Source: Liolophura sinensis (taxonomy: Eukaryota > Mollusca > Polyplacophora > Chitonida > Chitonidae). From it: 64,000 nucleotides of DNA. Below the pieces are notes generated by a model. That model saw nothing but the letters and a program-made list of their open reading frames with translations, was not told where the DNA came from and made no database searches. The DNA lies in the NCBI RefSeq assembly GCF_032854445.1, contig NC_088297.1, positions 14,189,335 to 14,253,334 of the forward strand, given 5' to 3'. Every line of letters begins with the position of its first letter. The stretch's first letter is position 1. Made by a program: the position numbers and the translations under genes. Below, one piece after another: positions 13,689 through 25,012 of this stretch.

Positions 13689-15605
13689 AGCTCTCTAATG
13701 CAGTGCAAGCACAATGTTTAACTCCTGCAAGTCTTTATTGGCACAGACGTGAACACTTTGTCATTCAGACATATAACTCGTGTTCCTTGAAAGGTTGCCA
13801 GTCAGGAGAACCAGTAATTATAGAAGATACTTTACAACCTTAACGAAACAGGCCCCGCTGATAATCCAATAAATTCCTCTTTTATATCTATTATTTGATA
13901 GCCAGATTTCCGCACTGCATAGAGCCTTGTTGTAGTAGAGCTTTTTGGATAACTTTTAACAAGAAAATTCTTAGCAAAAATATGTCTTCAAGCTGCAATT
14001 GCTGAAGATGTAAGTTCGTTTATCGACGGGGGCGTACGTATTTATGGCTGCTTTCATGGGTGTCTGGGTTCTATGGGTTTTGGAGAAGAACTTTCAAGTT
14101 GCGAAACTTCCCTAGCTTTGAGCAAAATAACGTAAGACGCGAATCTTCCCCCCCCCCCCCCACCCCGAAAATAAAAATATCTTGCAGTTTGATGACGCAT
14201 CCCACACGCGAGGCAGTTTAAATTGCTGTTTCCAGAAATGCCATGATGGGTATTGAAGATGTCCACGACCCGAATCAAGTTTTTGTGCTCGGCTAACATA
14301 TTTCAGTCAGGAATATCTGGATAACTTTTGAGTAGTCAGCTTTATAAATATTGCCAATCTGACAGCTTATGTGGATGATGTCTTCTAACACATGCCAACG
14401 ACCTACTTCCCTGTATAGGGTCCACTCGCTGCCAGATGCAGTTAAGTATTCGTTTACAGTTGTCGTTTATAGACAGGAACCTTTGGCACAGCTGGCGGTG
14501 AACTGTTTTTGTCTTTCTGAAGAGGCTCTTTTTCTTGGTTCTATGTGTCAAACCTTGAAAAAACTCAAGTGTGTGCAACAGAACTGAAACGAGTGGAATC
14601 ATTCTAAAGAGGTCCATACTCATCTTACTCATCCGAAAAGTTCTCAAAAAGTTGTAGATGAAATTTACCTTCGGTGATAACATTCAAAACTGCGTGAAGA
14701 GAGGCCCTCTCACCCTGCCACCCACATACCCCTCCCCTATCCCGGGGACCTCAAACTCTTTGTTCATCCTCGGAGTGGCCAATTCCCGGAGTCATTTGTC
14801 TCTCTTGAAGAAGACATTCCACAAAGATTCCACTCGGCCTACCCACGTCATGCAGACCCATACGCCAACTGTTTACCTTCTGTTGGTTTTCATTTTAGTC
14901 CAGATTATTTACATGGTACTAAGCAGATGGCAATGGCAGGCTCCCTCAAACGGCACGGAGGGGCAATTTTGGCTATGTCTTTGATGCTGTGCTTGCCCCA
15001 GATACTAAGCGTAAGGCCGTTTGACACGATTTCTGACAATTTATTGTTAAACCCCGAAATATGCATGTTAAAACAGTTCGGTTTCACAGGTTTCAAGACG
15101 GCTAGTAACGTTGACTAGATAAACAACAAAATATTTACTGTTTCATGCACTAAAATTCAAGTTTTGTATAAATATACATCTAGTTGATATGCATAATATG
15201 AACTGTTCTCACGTGTCTTATAAAACGACCATATGTTGCGTTCTTCCGTTTAATTTACGTCATACATGTACAACACGGACATTGTTTCTTAAGCTATTGT
15301 TAAGGAAAGGATACGTGTGACTTCCTTTTGTTGTTAAGGTACATTCCTATGCAGCCAGATAAAACGCATCACGTAGATGTCAGCTGAGGACGACTTTGGC
15401 GTACGCATATAGAGATTAACAAATTAGAATTAATGTGATTTATCCGAATGTCATTATTGTTTTCAACTGTTGGACTTCCAAGCCAGATTTCTGATCAACA
15501 CCATTTCGGGTCTGGTCTTATACGAAAATACGAAAGCTATATTTACAATGCGCCGTACACTATCGGTTTGTTACTCATCGCATCTTTCTTTCTTTCGTTT
15601 TCCAG

Positions 15606-15909
15606 GTTCCCACAATACGTCTACCCATCGGCGTACATCGCCAGCCCGAGTCTCCTGATGCCCCCGCACTCGCCTCTCTCGCCGACTACCGCTGCAGCCG
15701 CCGCTGCCTGCCAGTACTTTGACTACGCCTCTCCGTTCGCCGCCCAGTACGCTAATGGCTTCGAGGCCTACCCATACACATCTACGAACGGGTACGCCAG
15801 TCCTGGCACGGCTTTCACGTACGCCGTCCCCCAGCAGGCGATATCTACCACAGCTCCGAGCCATTTCGCTCACTACCAACCCGCGCAGGTACAAGAACGT
15901 ATGCAATAG
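15606..15909 (+). CDS. Rbm24: RBM24/RBM38-like gene, terminal coding exon
   Basis: This is the last coding exon of an RBM24/RBM38 (SUP-12) homologue. Members of this family bind GU-rich RNA through one N-terminal RRM and control muscle splicing, mRNA stability and translation. The exon supplies the third base of a Gly codon and then 100 residues. It opens with FPQYVYPSAYIASPS, similar to the HYIYPPAIVQPSVV segment of RBM38. It continues with an Ala run (TTAAAAAAACQYFDY), the Tyr-rich AAQYANGFEAYPYTS, and TYAVPQQAISTTAPSHFAHYQ. It ends PAQVQERMQ and a stop, matching the family's usual Q-x-D-R-M-Q end. The acceptor is a pyrimidine tract at 15583-15603 followed by CAG. An upstream in-frame ATG at 15448 only extends the open frame into the intron and is not taken as the start. 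The tail is low-complexity, with no enzymatic motif. Whether the gene is closer to RBM24 or RBM38 cannot be decided without the RRM. Confidence 0.88.
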
Positions 15910-16613
15910 TGCTGGGTGACGTCACGAATTGGTCCCTGAGGAAGCTCTCTTATTTAGTGTGAGAAATTTAATTTCTCTCCCCCCAGGAACAACTTGAAGA
16001 ATATCCATCATGCCGGCCTAAAATCTCGCAAGACTATTTTTGTATAGAGGTTAAAGGTCAGTGTCGCGTGGCGACACCTACCGGCCTGTCGGAGACCGTT
16101 TTGGTTAAATCTTGGAGGGAAGTGTTTATTACTTCAAAGACTTTAACCATTGGAAACGAGATCCATGACAATGGTGAAAGACTCGGAGTACAAAGAGATA
16201 TTGTTTCATATCCAACATTAGCTAATATCACGTGATCTCTGCTATGCAAGAATACTATTATCATTGCTGTATTTTTAAATGTCCTTGCACATTTTGTTAT
16301 TGTTTTTTTTTTATTATTTTCTTTTCTTTCGTCATTGTGAAAAGGTTTCGTCCTGCACCGTGTCTAGTATACGAGCTGAAAAGATCAAATTTGTTTTATC
16401 ATTGTTATAAGTTTATCTCGGTCTGAATGGTGGTATGCGAGATTTTGTAAACGAGTCTCAGTGTGACCGGAAATGACGCATTATGTGATGTCATCGTCTT
16501 TCGTTATAACGTTGGCTGTCTGCCAAGTTGTTCTGCACCAGTGAAAGGTGTCGACCAAAACCCACGTTCTCATTTTTAGCGCTCCATTGTTCGCCCTGTA
16601 TCATATTCTCTGT

Positions 16614-16621
16614 TGTAAATA
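16614..16621 (+). promoter_or_regulatory. Pumilio-type (PUF) recognition element in the 3' UTR
   Basis: TGTAAATA matches the PUF consensus TGTANATA exactly. It lies about 700 nt after the stop codon on the transcribed strand. A single octamer is expected by chance every few kb in AT-rich DNA, so function is only suggested. Confidence 0.35.
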
Positions 16622-18755
16622 TCACTTATTTTTAAACCTTTCTTACGGTATAAACTTTTATAAACGTATTGTTAACGTAGTAGTAGTTCTTTATAACCAA
16701 GTTAGTAACAAGGAGAACCTTATCATGGCAACGAACCATATACTGGAAGTAGCTAATTAGTTAGTCAATAGCAGATTATGCACTGTAATATTTATTAACT
16801 GGTTAAATATTGGTAGAGGTTAATTTAACTTACTAATCCGTACTTTTTGTTATCTCTATTTTTTTTCTCGAGAATATAATGTGCAAAACAATGCTTCGTA
16901 CACCATAATATATTGTAAGCCTAGGTAAGTCGTTTTATTTAGTCCAGGGGACACTGGACGACGATTGACTGATATCAGGCTCCCCGCTTATGAATTGGTG
17001 GTTGTGTCCGCTTAAATTATATGTAAGGTAAAATGTCACTTTTTATTGTAGCCTTTTGTCGGGAAAGATGAACAGGTTTACGAAAATTGTCATTAATATA
17101 TATATGTATGTCTCATCTTATTATGCAAACGTATATCAACACCACGTGCCCCACAGTTTGAGGCCTTAGGGTGTAGCGTAGGGTTAAGATATTAAATATA
17201 GATATATGTATACAGAAATTTATATACATGTTTAATCATCTGCGTTTTAGTATTGAATGTGTCAACTTTGATCGGTTCGCATCTGTACGAGATCCCCGAT
17301 TTTTGCCATGAAATCCACCGTCCAATCAAATGCCTTAATCGGTACCTCATTTGCATACTGCTGATTTTGTGAAATTTGATCCGTCCCCTTTAATGGAGAT
17401 CCTTACTAACCCGTGGTTCGGAGAGTACCTACACTACACGGTACGATTTGCAATAGCCGGGTAGCGACCCAAAAGAAAAGGGACCAGACATTTTTTATTT
17501 CGTGTATTGTTTCATTTCGAACCCAATCCTGTTACATCTGGAGATTGAAGCATTCCGTTGATGTTGTTGTTGTTATTACTATTTGGGATCCAGAACGAGT
17601 GGCATTCACGCTGCTTTGGCACATTAAGGCAAATATTGTGGACAAAAGTTGTAGAACAGCTGGCCTTTGCGAGGGAAACTGTGAAACGAACACATTCCCT
17701 CAAAGAACGTACAACCAATCAGGGATGAAAATTTAGGGGCAAGTATTATCATGTGACAAATGTCTGGAACGTGATTAGCGGGTCGCTACCTGAGCTCAAG
17801 ACTAGGAAGACGAACGGAAAACACGTCGGATGCAGAAGTGTAGGCCTATGCATTTGATGAAAATTTAATTTATTTTTCTTTGCCAACTGTTTCGTATTCG
17901 AAGAATTTAATTTATTTAATGAAACTTCAGTATTGGAGGCTTAAATTATAGCCAGGCCTTATCAAAAGGAAAGATCTTAGGGGAAAATCTTGCAAATTTC
18001 TAATTTAATTATTTATGATTTTTTTGCACGATGAATATTGTACTATATAACACATGGCTATTTATCAATACATCGCTCGTGATGTTTTTCTTTTCTTGTT
18101 TTATTGTGTCAGTTGACATAATTTATTATGAATTATATTATGTATTATATGTTAGGTTAGTCACCATATCATTTATAAAAAAAATAACTGGTCGAAGTTG
18201 TAATAATTAAAATATTGTTAAGCTATCGTTGTATAATTGATGCTATGCTATTCATGATATTTAAGAAAAAGTGGTTCTAGATCGAAGTGTACAGCTGTAC
18301 TTGTATTGTGGGAATATAAGCAGTCTTCATATATACCTTCTTGGGACAAGTAATGTAGATAAATGAGGGAAATTCAAGTTATATTTAACTTTACAGACAC
18401 TTTGTCTTTGAATTGTATACAGTAATAGATTTTGGATCTTGAATTACATTCAAAGCAACTAATGATCGAACTAAAACAATTTTGTTTTGAAAATTCCGTA
18501 ACAGAAATGTACTATCTGAATTACTTCTCTGGCAAAGTACCAATCTGTGAAATGTACGACCCGCGACTTCCGTCTCTTTTTTTTAAACGTAGACAGACAG
18601 TGCAACAAAAGTCTCTCCGGGCTCTAACTTCCGTGATGTAATTCAGACGAGTCCCTTTGTGGTTAAATACACATATGGCGTCGAGGAAAGTGATTATTTA
18701 GGAGAACATACTTCTCCGTATTGTTAGTGAATAATGTTCCGAAAACTTCTGAATA

Positions 18756-18763
18756 TGTACATA
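18756..18763 (+). promoter_or_regulatory. Second Pumilio-type element near the poly(A) signal
   Basis: TGTACATA matches TGTANATA exactly and lies about 90 nt upstream of the AATAAA at 18850. Placement near the 3' end is common for functional PUF sites, but chance cannot be excluded. Confidence 0.35.
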
Positions 18764-18849
18764 TATACACTGTTTATCTTCTTGTCATATTTGCCATGTA
18801 ATATACACTTCATTAATGCAAGCGACCCATGTTTAAAAAAATCATGTTC

Positions 18850-18855
18850 AATAAA
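18850..18855 (+). terminator. Candidate poly(A) signal of the RBM24-like gene
   Basis: AATAAA sits in TTCAATAAATTTTTC. A GT/T-rich stretch (TTGTTGTCTTAATTTT) follows from about 18882 and could act as the downstream element, placing cleavage near 18870-18880. It is the first canonical hexamer after the stop codon. The next is at about 19914. Confidence 0.5.
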
Positions 18856-18931
18856 TTTTTCATTTATATGAAATGATAACATTGTTGTCTTAATTTTATA
18901 TATAGGCCTACTATTCTAAAAAAAGAAGGTG

Positions 18932-18952
18932 GGGGTGGAGGGGGGGGGGGGG
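18932..18952. repeat. Poly(G)-rich tract
   Basis: GGTGGAGG is followed by about 12 consecutive G just downstream of the proposed gene end. It could form G-quadruplex structures and is a likely place for assembly-length error. Confidence 0.8.
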
Positions 18953-19554
18953 GTCAGAAAAAAAGAGGATCCCCAACGACGTCTGTTATCGACGTCATAT
19001 GTCTGACGGTAGACCGTGTCCACAATCCATAGTATCACTCATTATGGCTCATTAAGAGTTCGTTTCACAACGCTCTATCATGTAGCAACCACCACCATGC
19101 CAATTCGACGTATACATTCATCACGTGATCGACACCCCCATGTTTGAAACCAACAGTTTCAGTTCAAAACGACATATAGACAAGACGTCTTTGTCGCGTG
19201 TCGTGCAGTATCTCCAGTCTGGTTTAGAAGACGCCACTGGCGGAAACAATAGACGAATGAACTTCCTCTGTTTGATGCCCAGGAATTCACCTGCAGGACG
19301 AGAACGAGGTTAATGTCATATCAGTGGATGGTCGGTTATCTCCAATGTACTTCTGTGATCCCGAATGACCTAACATGAGCCATGAGGACTTTTTATTGGA
19401 ACAGCAGAGAGATTATGTAGGAGAATCTCGAAAAATCTCAGTCCAAGGCGGACGTAAATGTGGAAACTTTCACACGTAAATTAATTCGGGCGAAATTGTA
19501 CACAATGATGAATTCCTGAATTTGTGGGCTAACTGATAACTTAGTAGTCCTGTA

Positions 19555-19615
19555 TTACAAGAGAACAATGGTCAGTCCAGCTTGGACCCGAGTCGCCATT
19601 GCGCAGGAATGGGTA
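19555..19615 (+). repeat. Low-copy dispersed repeat (matches 36515-36575)
   Basis: AGAACAATGGTCAGTCCAGC followed by TTGGACCCGAGTCGCCA is repeated at 36520 with two mismatches in the core. Outside about 60 bp the two places diverge. The family is unknown. Confidence 0.6.
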
Positions 19616-21385
19616 CAAGGTTGAGAATTACATGACCTTTATCAAATATATAAACCATTAAAGCCACTTTTGGAGAGAATTCCCCACATTTGTGACGTGA
19701 AGAGGGAAGACATTAAGCTAGATCTATACAGGAATGGATATATATATGAGAAGTTACATGTACTATAAATCGAAGAGTATGATTGTAAAGAAAATGAAAA
19801 AAGGTATGGCCAAAAAAATGGGTGAAAATGCCTTTTTGAGGCATATTTCGTATTTCTCTGTAGCCGCTATGTTTTCTGTTTGTGGTCGGAAATATTGAGA
19901 ACTAACGTCATCAATAAATATATTGGAACGCGGCATCAGGCTTAGTGCCCTAAAATTCGGGCTTTCTCCACACCACCCACCACCATCACCCCCACCTCCA
20001 CCCCACTCTCCCTCAACACAAAGTTGTATTAGCAGCTAATATCGTTGATGTCATCAGAATAGGCTACTTAATTTCCGGACTGACAGCTGTGGCTTTAAGA
20101 AATCTCTAAAGCTTTATGTACTTTTATACCGTAGGCCACATCATATAGTCCGCATTAAGAAATAAAAAACAATCGTTTCCTGCATACTTTAATTTTTACT
20201 CACAAGATGGAAGACAGGTAAAAACACTAACCTCTCATCTGAGCAGAAGGCCAAACGTGGCGAAGCTTAACTATTGAACCTGAGCTGCGTGGAGCTTACT
20301 TGACTGACTGCGTTGTTGGCTCGAAACCCGAAGTAGTGTTCGGCCCTAGAATCTGTGCTGTGTGCAAAATCCTACCCCCAGCCCCAAAGAAGTGTTGAAT
20401 ACTACCATTAAAGCGCGGTCTAACTAACATCCACCAATTAACCTGGGTGTTTGTTAAATTAAAGAATAAATGGCTTTATTGTTTAAGAAGCACAGTGTCT
20501 AATACTAGTAGATACCATGCATACGTCATATTTACGATGTTTGGAACACTGCTGTTCAGACACAATTGACTGGTCGATCAACGATATCGCAGGTTCGCTG
20601 TCAAAGTGTGTATTGGGGAATAATTTCCTTGTACAAAAGTCCTCACGTTGTGCACAGGTATTTGTCCTTGGGAGGTAAATGGTTTTCCTGATTCCTTTCT
20701 CGTGTCCTCGAAACTGAACACCTGGCGCAAAAATTCACGTTGTCAGCTGCCAGCAGCTGAGTCCAAAAGCGTCAATAACTTAACGTAACCTCGTGGTGAA
20801 CTTTCAGATTAAAAAGGAAAGACTAACTTAGTTTTTATGATTCCTAAGACGATTACACATCTGCGTTGACAGAAATGCTTAATAATTAATCCGGGTCTAA
20901 TTTTACTGTAGGATTTGTTATTCTTTATACAGCTGATTAAAAATTCAAAGTCCACGTTAGTTCTTTACGGGGACACCATATTACCTCCATACGAGATGCG
21001 GATTGAATTCTGACCTTTACTGGATAGTTTTATCACGCTAATTTAGATTAAAGTTAGATGCGTAACCGGTAACTCTAAACCCAACAAAACCATTCCTTTA
21101 AAGAATCGCGAAAAGAGACGAGTCAATAATTAAAGGACAACAAATGTTCTACTAAACATACGATACACGTGGAGTCATGACTTATTAATGAAAGAGATGT
21201 TAATTGCCCACGTGACTTTACAAAGGACTGACATAGCCTTTTGTGGTAACTCCATTATATATCCACGTGTGTGTGTTAGGAAAATGGGCACCCTACATGT
21301 ACGTGCATGATACATGCCCATGACGAAAAGAGAGAGAAAACACTTCTTGTCATCTCTAAGCAGTATGATAATGAGATTTCCCATT

Positions 21386-21414
21386 AGATCTGAGATCTGA
21401 GATCTGAGATCTAC
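21386..21414. repeat. Short 8-bp tandem repeat (AGATCTG)n
   Basis: GATCTGA is repeated about 3.5 times in direct succession. It is a minor feature. Confidence 0.7.
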
Positions 21415-22109
21415 TAATTCTTCCCAGCTTAGTACAGATACGTACTCTTCCATTCATTCCAATCTGGGACTCAGTCTTTCCAGGCGTGCTGTCCTCAAGA
21501 TGCCAAAGCAGTACCGTACAAAAACATGTTTTCTGTAATCCTACAGTAATGCTGACTTCACACCACCTAACTATTGGTAAATAATAACGTCACAATCATC
21601 TCAAATGTACCTGGCGCCACGACCGTTAACCAAACTTTTCTAAGGGTCATTTTCAATTCGGCCGCACTCGGCATCGTCCGGAAAAAGATAAACTCGTGGA
21701 ATGATTTGATTTAAACCAATGAGACGTACACCTCCAAAGGGCAACTGACACATTGTTTGGGAGTCTTAAGTTTTATTTGTGATTTTATAATGAATAAAAA
21801 TAAATTATAATCAACTACTGTGAAAAGAAGAAATGGTCTTAATTTTGGGAAGAGCAGACGAGTCCACTAACTCATGAGTCTCATCATTCGAAAATGGCGG
21901 CTTGTGAAGTTCCGATGCTGTCCGAGTGGGTGCGTCGATTACATTGTGTTATTTGAGATGGTACGGTCTTTATTATTTCCACATAAGGTGGTGATATGAA
22001 TTCAAACTTGCTTTAAGATCACGGCACACCTTTTTGTGGTGTGCAATGTTGGAACTTTAAGGACAGTGCATACAGCAGGACCGAATTCCAGGTTTGTGAA
22101 TGTAACGAT

Positions 22110-24036
22110 TAAGAGCAGATAATGTGGTAGATAAGCTGGAAACATGGCCAACCGATCTCAGAGCGGTTAATGTGGAAGCTAACCTGGGAACATGGCCAAC
22201 CGATCCCAGAGCGGTTAATGTGGAAGCTAACCTGGGAACATGGCCAACCGATCTCAGAGTGGTTAATGTGGGAGCTAACCTGGGAACATGGCCAACCGAT
22301 CTCAGAGCGGTTAATGTGGAAGCTAAGCTGGGAACATGGCCAACCGATCTCAGGGCGGTTAATGTGGAAGCTAACCTGGGAACATGGCCAACCGATCTCA
22401 GAGCGGTTAATGTGGAAGCTAACCTGGGAACATGGCCAACCGATCTCAGAGCGGTTAATGTGGAAGCTAACCTGGAAACATGGCCAACCGATCTCTGAGT
22501 GGTTAATGTGGAAGCTAACCTGGGAACATGGAAAACCGATCTCAGAGCGGTTAATGTGGAAGCTAACCTGGAAACATGGCCAACCGATCTCTGAGTGGTT
22601 AATGTGGAAGCTAACCTGGGAACATGGAAAACCGATCTCATAACGGTTAGTGTGGAAGGTAATCTGGAAACATGGCCAACCGATCTCAGAGCGGTTAATG
22701 TTGAAGCTAACCTGGGAGCATGGCCAACCGATCTCAGAGCGGTTAATGTGGAAGCTAACCTGGCAACATGGCCAACCGATCTCAGAGCGGTTAATGTGGA
22801 AGCTAAGCTGGGAACATGGCCAACCGATCTCAGAGCGGTTAATGTGGAAGCTAACCTGGGAACATGGCCAACCGATCCCAGAGCGGTTAATGTGGAAGCT
22901 AACCTGGGAACATGGCCAACCGATCTCAGAGTGGTTAATGTGGGAGCTAACCTGGGAACATGGCCAACCGATCTCAGAGCGGTTAATGTGGAAGTTAAGC
23001 TGGGAACATGGCCAACCGATCTCAGGGCGGTTAATGTGGAAGCTAACCTGGGAACATGGCCAACCGATCCCAGAGCGGTTAATGTGGAAGCTAACCTGGG
23101 AACATGGCCAACCGATCTCAGAGTGGTTAGTGTGGAAGCTAACCTGGAAACATGGCCAAACGATCTCTAAGTGGTTAATGTGGAAGCTAACCTGGGAATA
23201 TGGAAAACTGATCTCATAACGGTTAGTGTGGAAGGTAATCTGGAAACATGGCCAACCGATCTCAGAGCGGTTAATGTGGAAGCTAACCTGGGAGCATGGC
23301 CAACCGATCTCAGCACGGTTAGTGTAGAAGCTATCCTGGGAACATGGCCAACCGATCCCATAGCGGTTAATATGGAAGCTAACCTGGGACATGGCCAACC
23401 TATCTCAGAGCGGTTCATGTGGGAGCCAACCTGGAAACATGGCCAACTGATCTCAGAGCGGTTAGTGTGGAAGCTAACCTGGGAACATGGCCAACCGGTC
23501 TCTGAGTGGTTAATGTGGAAGCTAACCTGGGAACATGGCCAACCGATCTCAGAGCGGTTAGTGTGGAAGCTAACCTGGGATCATGGCCAACCGATCCCAT
23601 AGCGGTTAATGTGGCAGCTAACCTGGGAACATGGCCAACCGATCTCAGAGCGGTTTATGTGGAAGCTAACCTGGGAACATGGCCAACCGATCTCAGAGCG
23701 GTTAATGTGGAAGCTAACCTGGGAACATGGCCAACCGATCTCAGAGGGGATAATATGGAAGCTAACCTGGGAACATGGCCAACCGATCCCAGAGCGGTTA
23801 ATGTGGAAGCTAACCTGGGAACATGACCAACCGATCTCAGAGCGGTTTATGTGGGAGCTAACCTGGGAACATGGCCAACCGATCTCAGAGCGGTTAATGT
23901 GGGAGCTAACCTTGACAATATGGCCAACCGATCCCAGAGGGGTTAATGTGGAAGCTAACCTGGGAACATGACCAATCGATCTCAGAGCGGTTAATGGGAA
24001 GTTAAGCTGGGAACATGACCAACCGATCTCAGAGCT
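22110..24036. repeat. 48-bp minisatellite, about 40 copies
   Basis: The unit is GGTTAATGTGGAAGCTAACC, TGGGAACATGGCCAACCGAT and CTCAGAGC joined (48 bp). Nearly all spacings are exactly 48, with scattered point variants (CTCTGAGTGG, GGAAAACCG, GGGAGC). Shared variant blocks recur at offsets of 96, 576 (12 units; 22641 against 23217) and 672 bp (14 units; 22201 against 22873), which shows segmental duplication within the array. Because 48 is divisible by 3, several frames on both strands stay open. The longest is 429 codons on the minus strand, a 16-residue repeat SEIGWPCSQVSFHINR. No start context, splice site or family match supports coding. Confidence 0.95.
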
Positions 24037-24125
24037 AGGTCTGACATATATATCATTTATAGGTGCAGAGAAAGTTGAATATCTCACATGGAGAGGCACA
24101 GGTCCCTGTCTCCCTCCATTGTTTT

Positions 24126-24300
24126 AATGTGAGTGCATATTAAATGTAATTACAACACAGTATTTTTAGTAATTCTCCACCAGTGACTTCTATTGAATTA
24201 CAAATACCACATTTTTTAACCTACTTCCGTTGAAGCCATGATACGTTTCACTGGTAATACGTCTGACCATTTGCCAATTATCAATCTGTCCTCACTACGA
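24126..24300 (+). repeat. Family-E copy with internal deletion
   Basis: ATATTAAATGTAATTACAAC and AGTAATTCTCCACCAGTGAC match the 5' part of the 56.8-kb copy. The end GTCTGACCATTTGCCAATTATCA matches the 3' part, and the middle is shorter. It begins about 90 bp right of the 48-bp array. Confidence 0.6.
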
Positions 24301-24442
24301 TGTGGTCTTTCATTCAGATAAACACAAAGCTAGAAACGGGAACCTACAGTATGCAAAGGAACGTTAGTGTTGAAAAAGGTTGGGGGTTTGACCACTCACT
24401 CCAAAACGAAGTATACGAAAGGGAATGCGTATGGCATTTCCA

Positions 24443-24558
24443 TATATTTATTTATTTATTTATTTATTTATTTATTTGATTGTTGTTTTACGCCATGCTC
24501 AAGAATATTTCACTTATACTACGGCGACCAGCATTATGGTGGGTGGAAACCGGGCTTT
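24443..24558 (-). mobile_element. SINE-A tail fragment
   Basis: A (TTTA)8-like tail, then GATTGTTGTTTTACGCCATG and CCAGCATTATGGTGGGTGGA, breaks off after GAAACCGGGC. The head and centre are missing. Confidence 0.85.
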
Positions 24559-24586
24559 TCCATATATCGTCTTGTATAGTTTGTTT

Positions 24587-24684
24587 ATTTAATCCATTTA
24601 TATGACTGATATTTTATGCCATACTTAAGAATATTTCACTTATACTATAGCAGCCAGCATTATGGTGGGAGGAAACCGGGCTGT
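24587..24684 (-). mobile_element. SINE-A tail fragment, diverged
   Basis: ATATGACTGATATTTTATGCCATACTTAAGAATATTTCACTT, then CAGCCAGCATTATGGTGGGAGGAAACCGGGC. It ends at the same CCGGGC point as the copy just to its left, so the pair may be a local duplication. Confidence 0.75.
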
Positions 24685-24848
24685 ACAATTTGTTACATGC
24701 TCTATAAAATGTGATAATTTCAATCTGCGTCGCACGTTTCCTATTAAAATTCAAGTGTGTCAAGAATACTTCATCAAACGCCTTCGCTCTGAATTTCTTA
24801 AATTCTCTAATGAGTGTACAACCCCTAGTCCCAGGTTAAGCTGAATTC

Positions 24849-24925
24849 GATGGTTGTGTGTTTCCCCACATAAGTGAAATATTTTTGAGTACGACATAAA
24901 ACACCAAACAAATAAATAAATGATT
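24849..24925 (+). mobile_element. SINE-A fragment with internal deletion
   Basis: GTGTGTTTCCCC is joined directly to ATAAGTGAAATATTTTTGAG and ACATAAAACACCAAACAAATAAATAAAT. The stretch that usually carries CGGTTTCC and CATAATGCTGGC is deleted. Confidence 0.7.
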
Positions 24926-25012
24926 CATACAGAATATATCCCCTACTTTTTAATAGTTCAGCGAGACCGCCATAGTCAGTCGATCAGTGTAAATATATAA
25001 GACTTAGGCCTA

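Larger units (their letters stand above)
368..15605 (+). other. Intron between the last two coding exons of the RBM24-like gene (15,238 nt)
   Basis: The intron starts GTGAGT and ends TTTTCCAG. It is AT-rich. It contains a T tract at 1423-1444, a SINE-A copy at 3012-3209, a family-D tandem duplication at 3911-4086, a degenerate ~77-bp repeat at 5735-6090, a family-E copy at 9740-9856, a weak family-D match near 10200-10340, and short TA, TC and C tracts at 12776-12799, 13671-13688 and 14149-14161. Several open frames of 60-120 codons are present (for example 3536-3907, 8670-8966 and 12460-12816). None has family resemblance or a matched pair of splice sites, so I call no further exon. Confidence 0.75.
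15910..18880 (+). other. Probable 3' UTR of the RBM24-like gene
   Basis: This AT-rich stretch follows the stop codon and has no significant open frame or SINE. It runs to the first canonical AATAAA downstream of the stop (18850). A weaker ATTAAA occurs at 17191. Its length of about 3 kb is an inference from that signal. It holds two perfect Pumilio-type octamers and several ATTTA pentamers, as expected of a regulated 3' UTR. Confidence 0.55.
18881..22109. other. Intergenic, no gene seen
   Basis: The open frames here are short, unsupported by splice sites and unlike known families. The only repeats noticed are the ACAATGGTCAGTCCAGCTTG element at 19555-19615 and an 8-bp triplet repeat at 21390-21414. 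Confidence 0.6.

Noticed and set aside
15448-15605. Upstream ATG extending the terminal exon frame by 52 codons
   Set aside because: The region includes a pyrimidine tract and AG acceptor and encodes hydrophobic sequence unlike the family, so it is intron.
15571-15906. 111-codon minus-strand frame opposite the RBM24 terminal exon
   Set aside because: It is a shadow of the GC-rich coding exon. The plus frame has the family match and correct splice phase.
22109-23398. 429-codon minus-strand open frame, and overlapping plus-strand frames of 120-190 codons
   Set aside because: All lie inside the 48-bp array. A period divisible by 3 keeps frames open on both strands, and I see no start context, splice site or family match.
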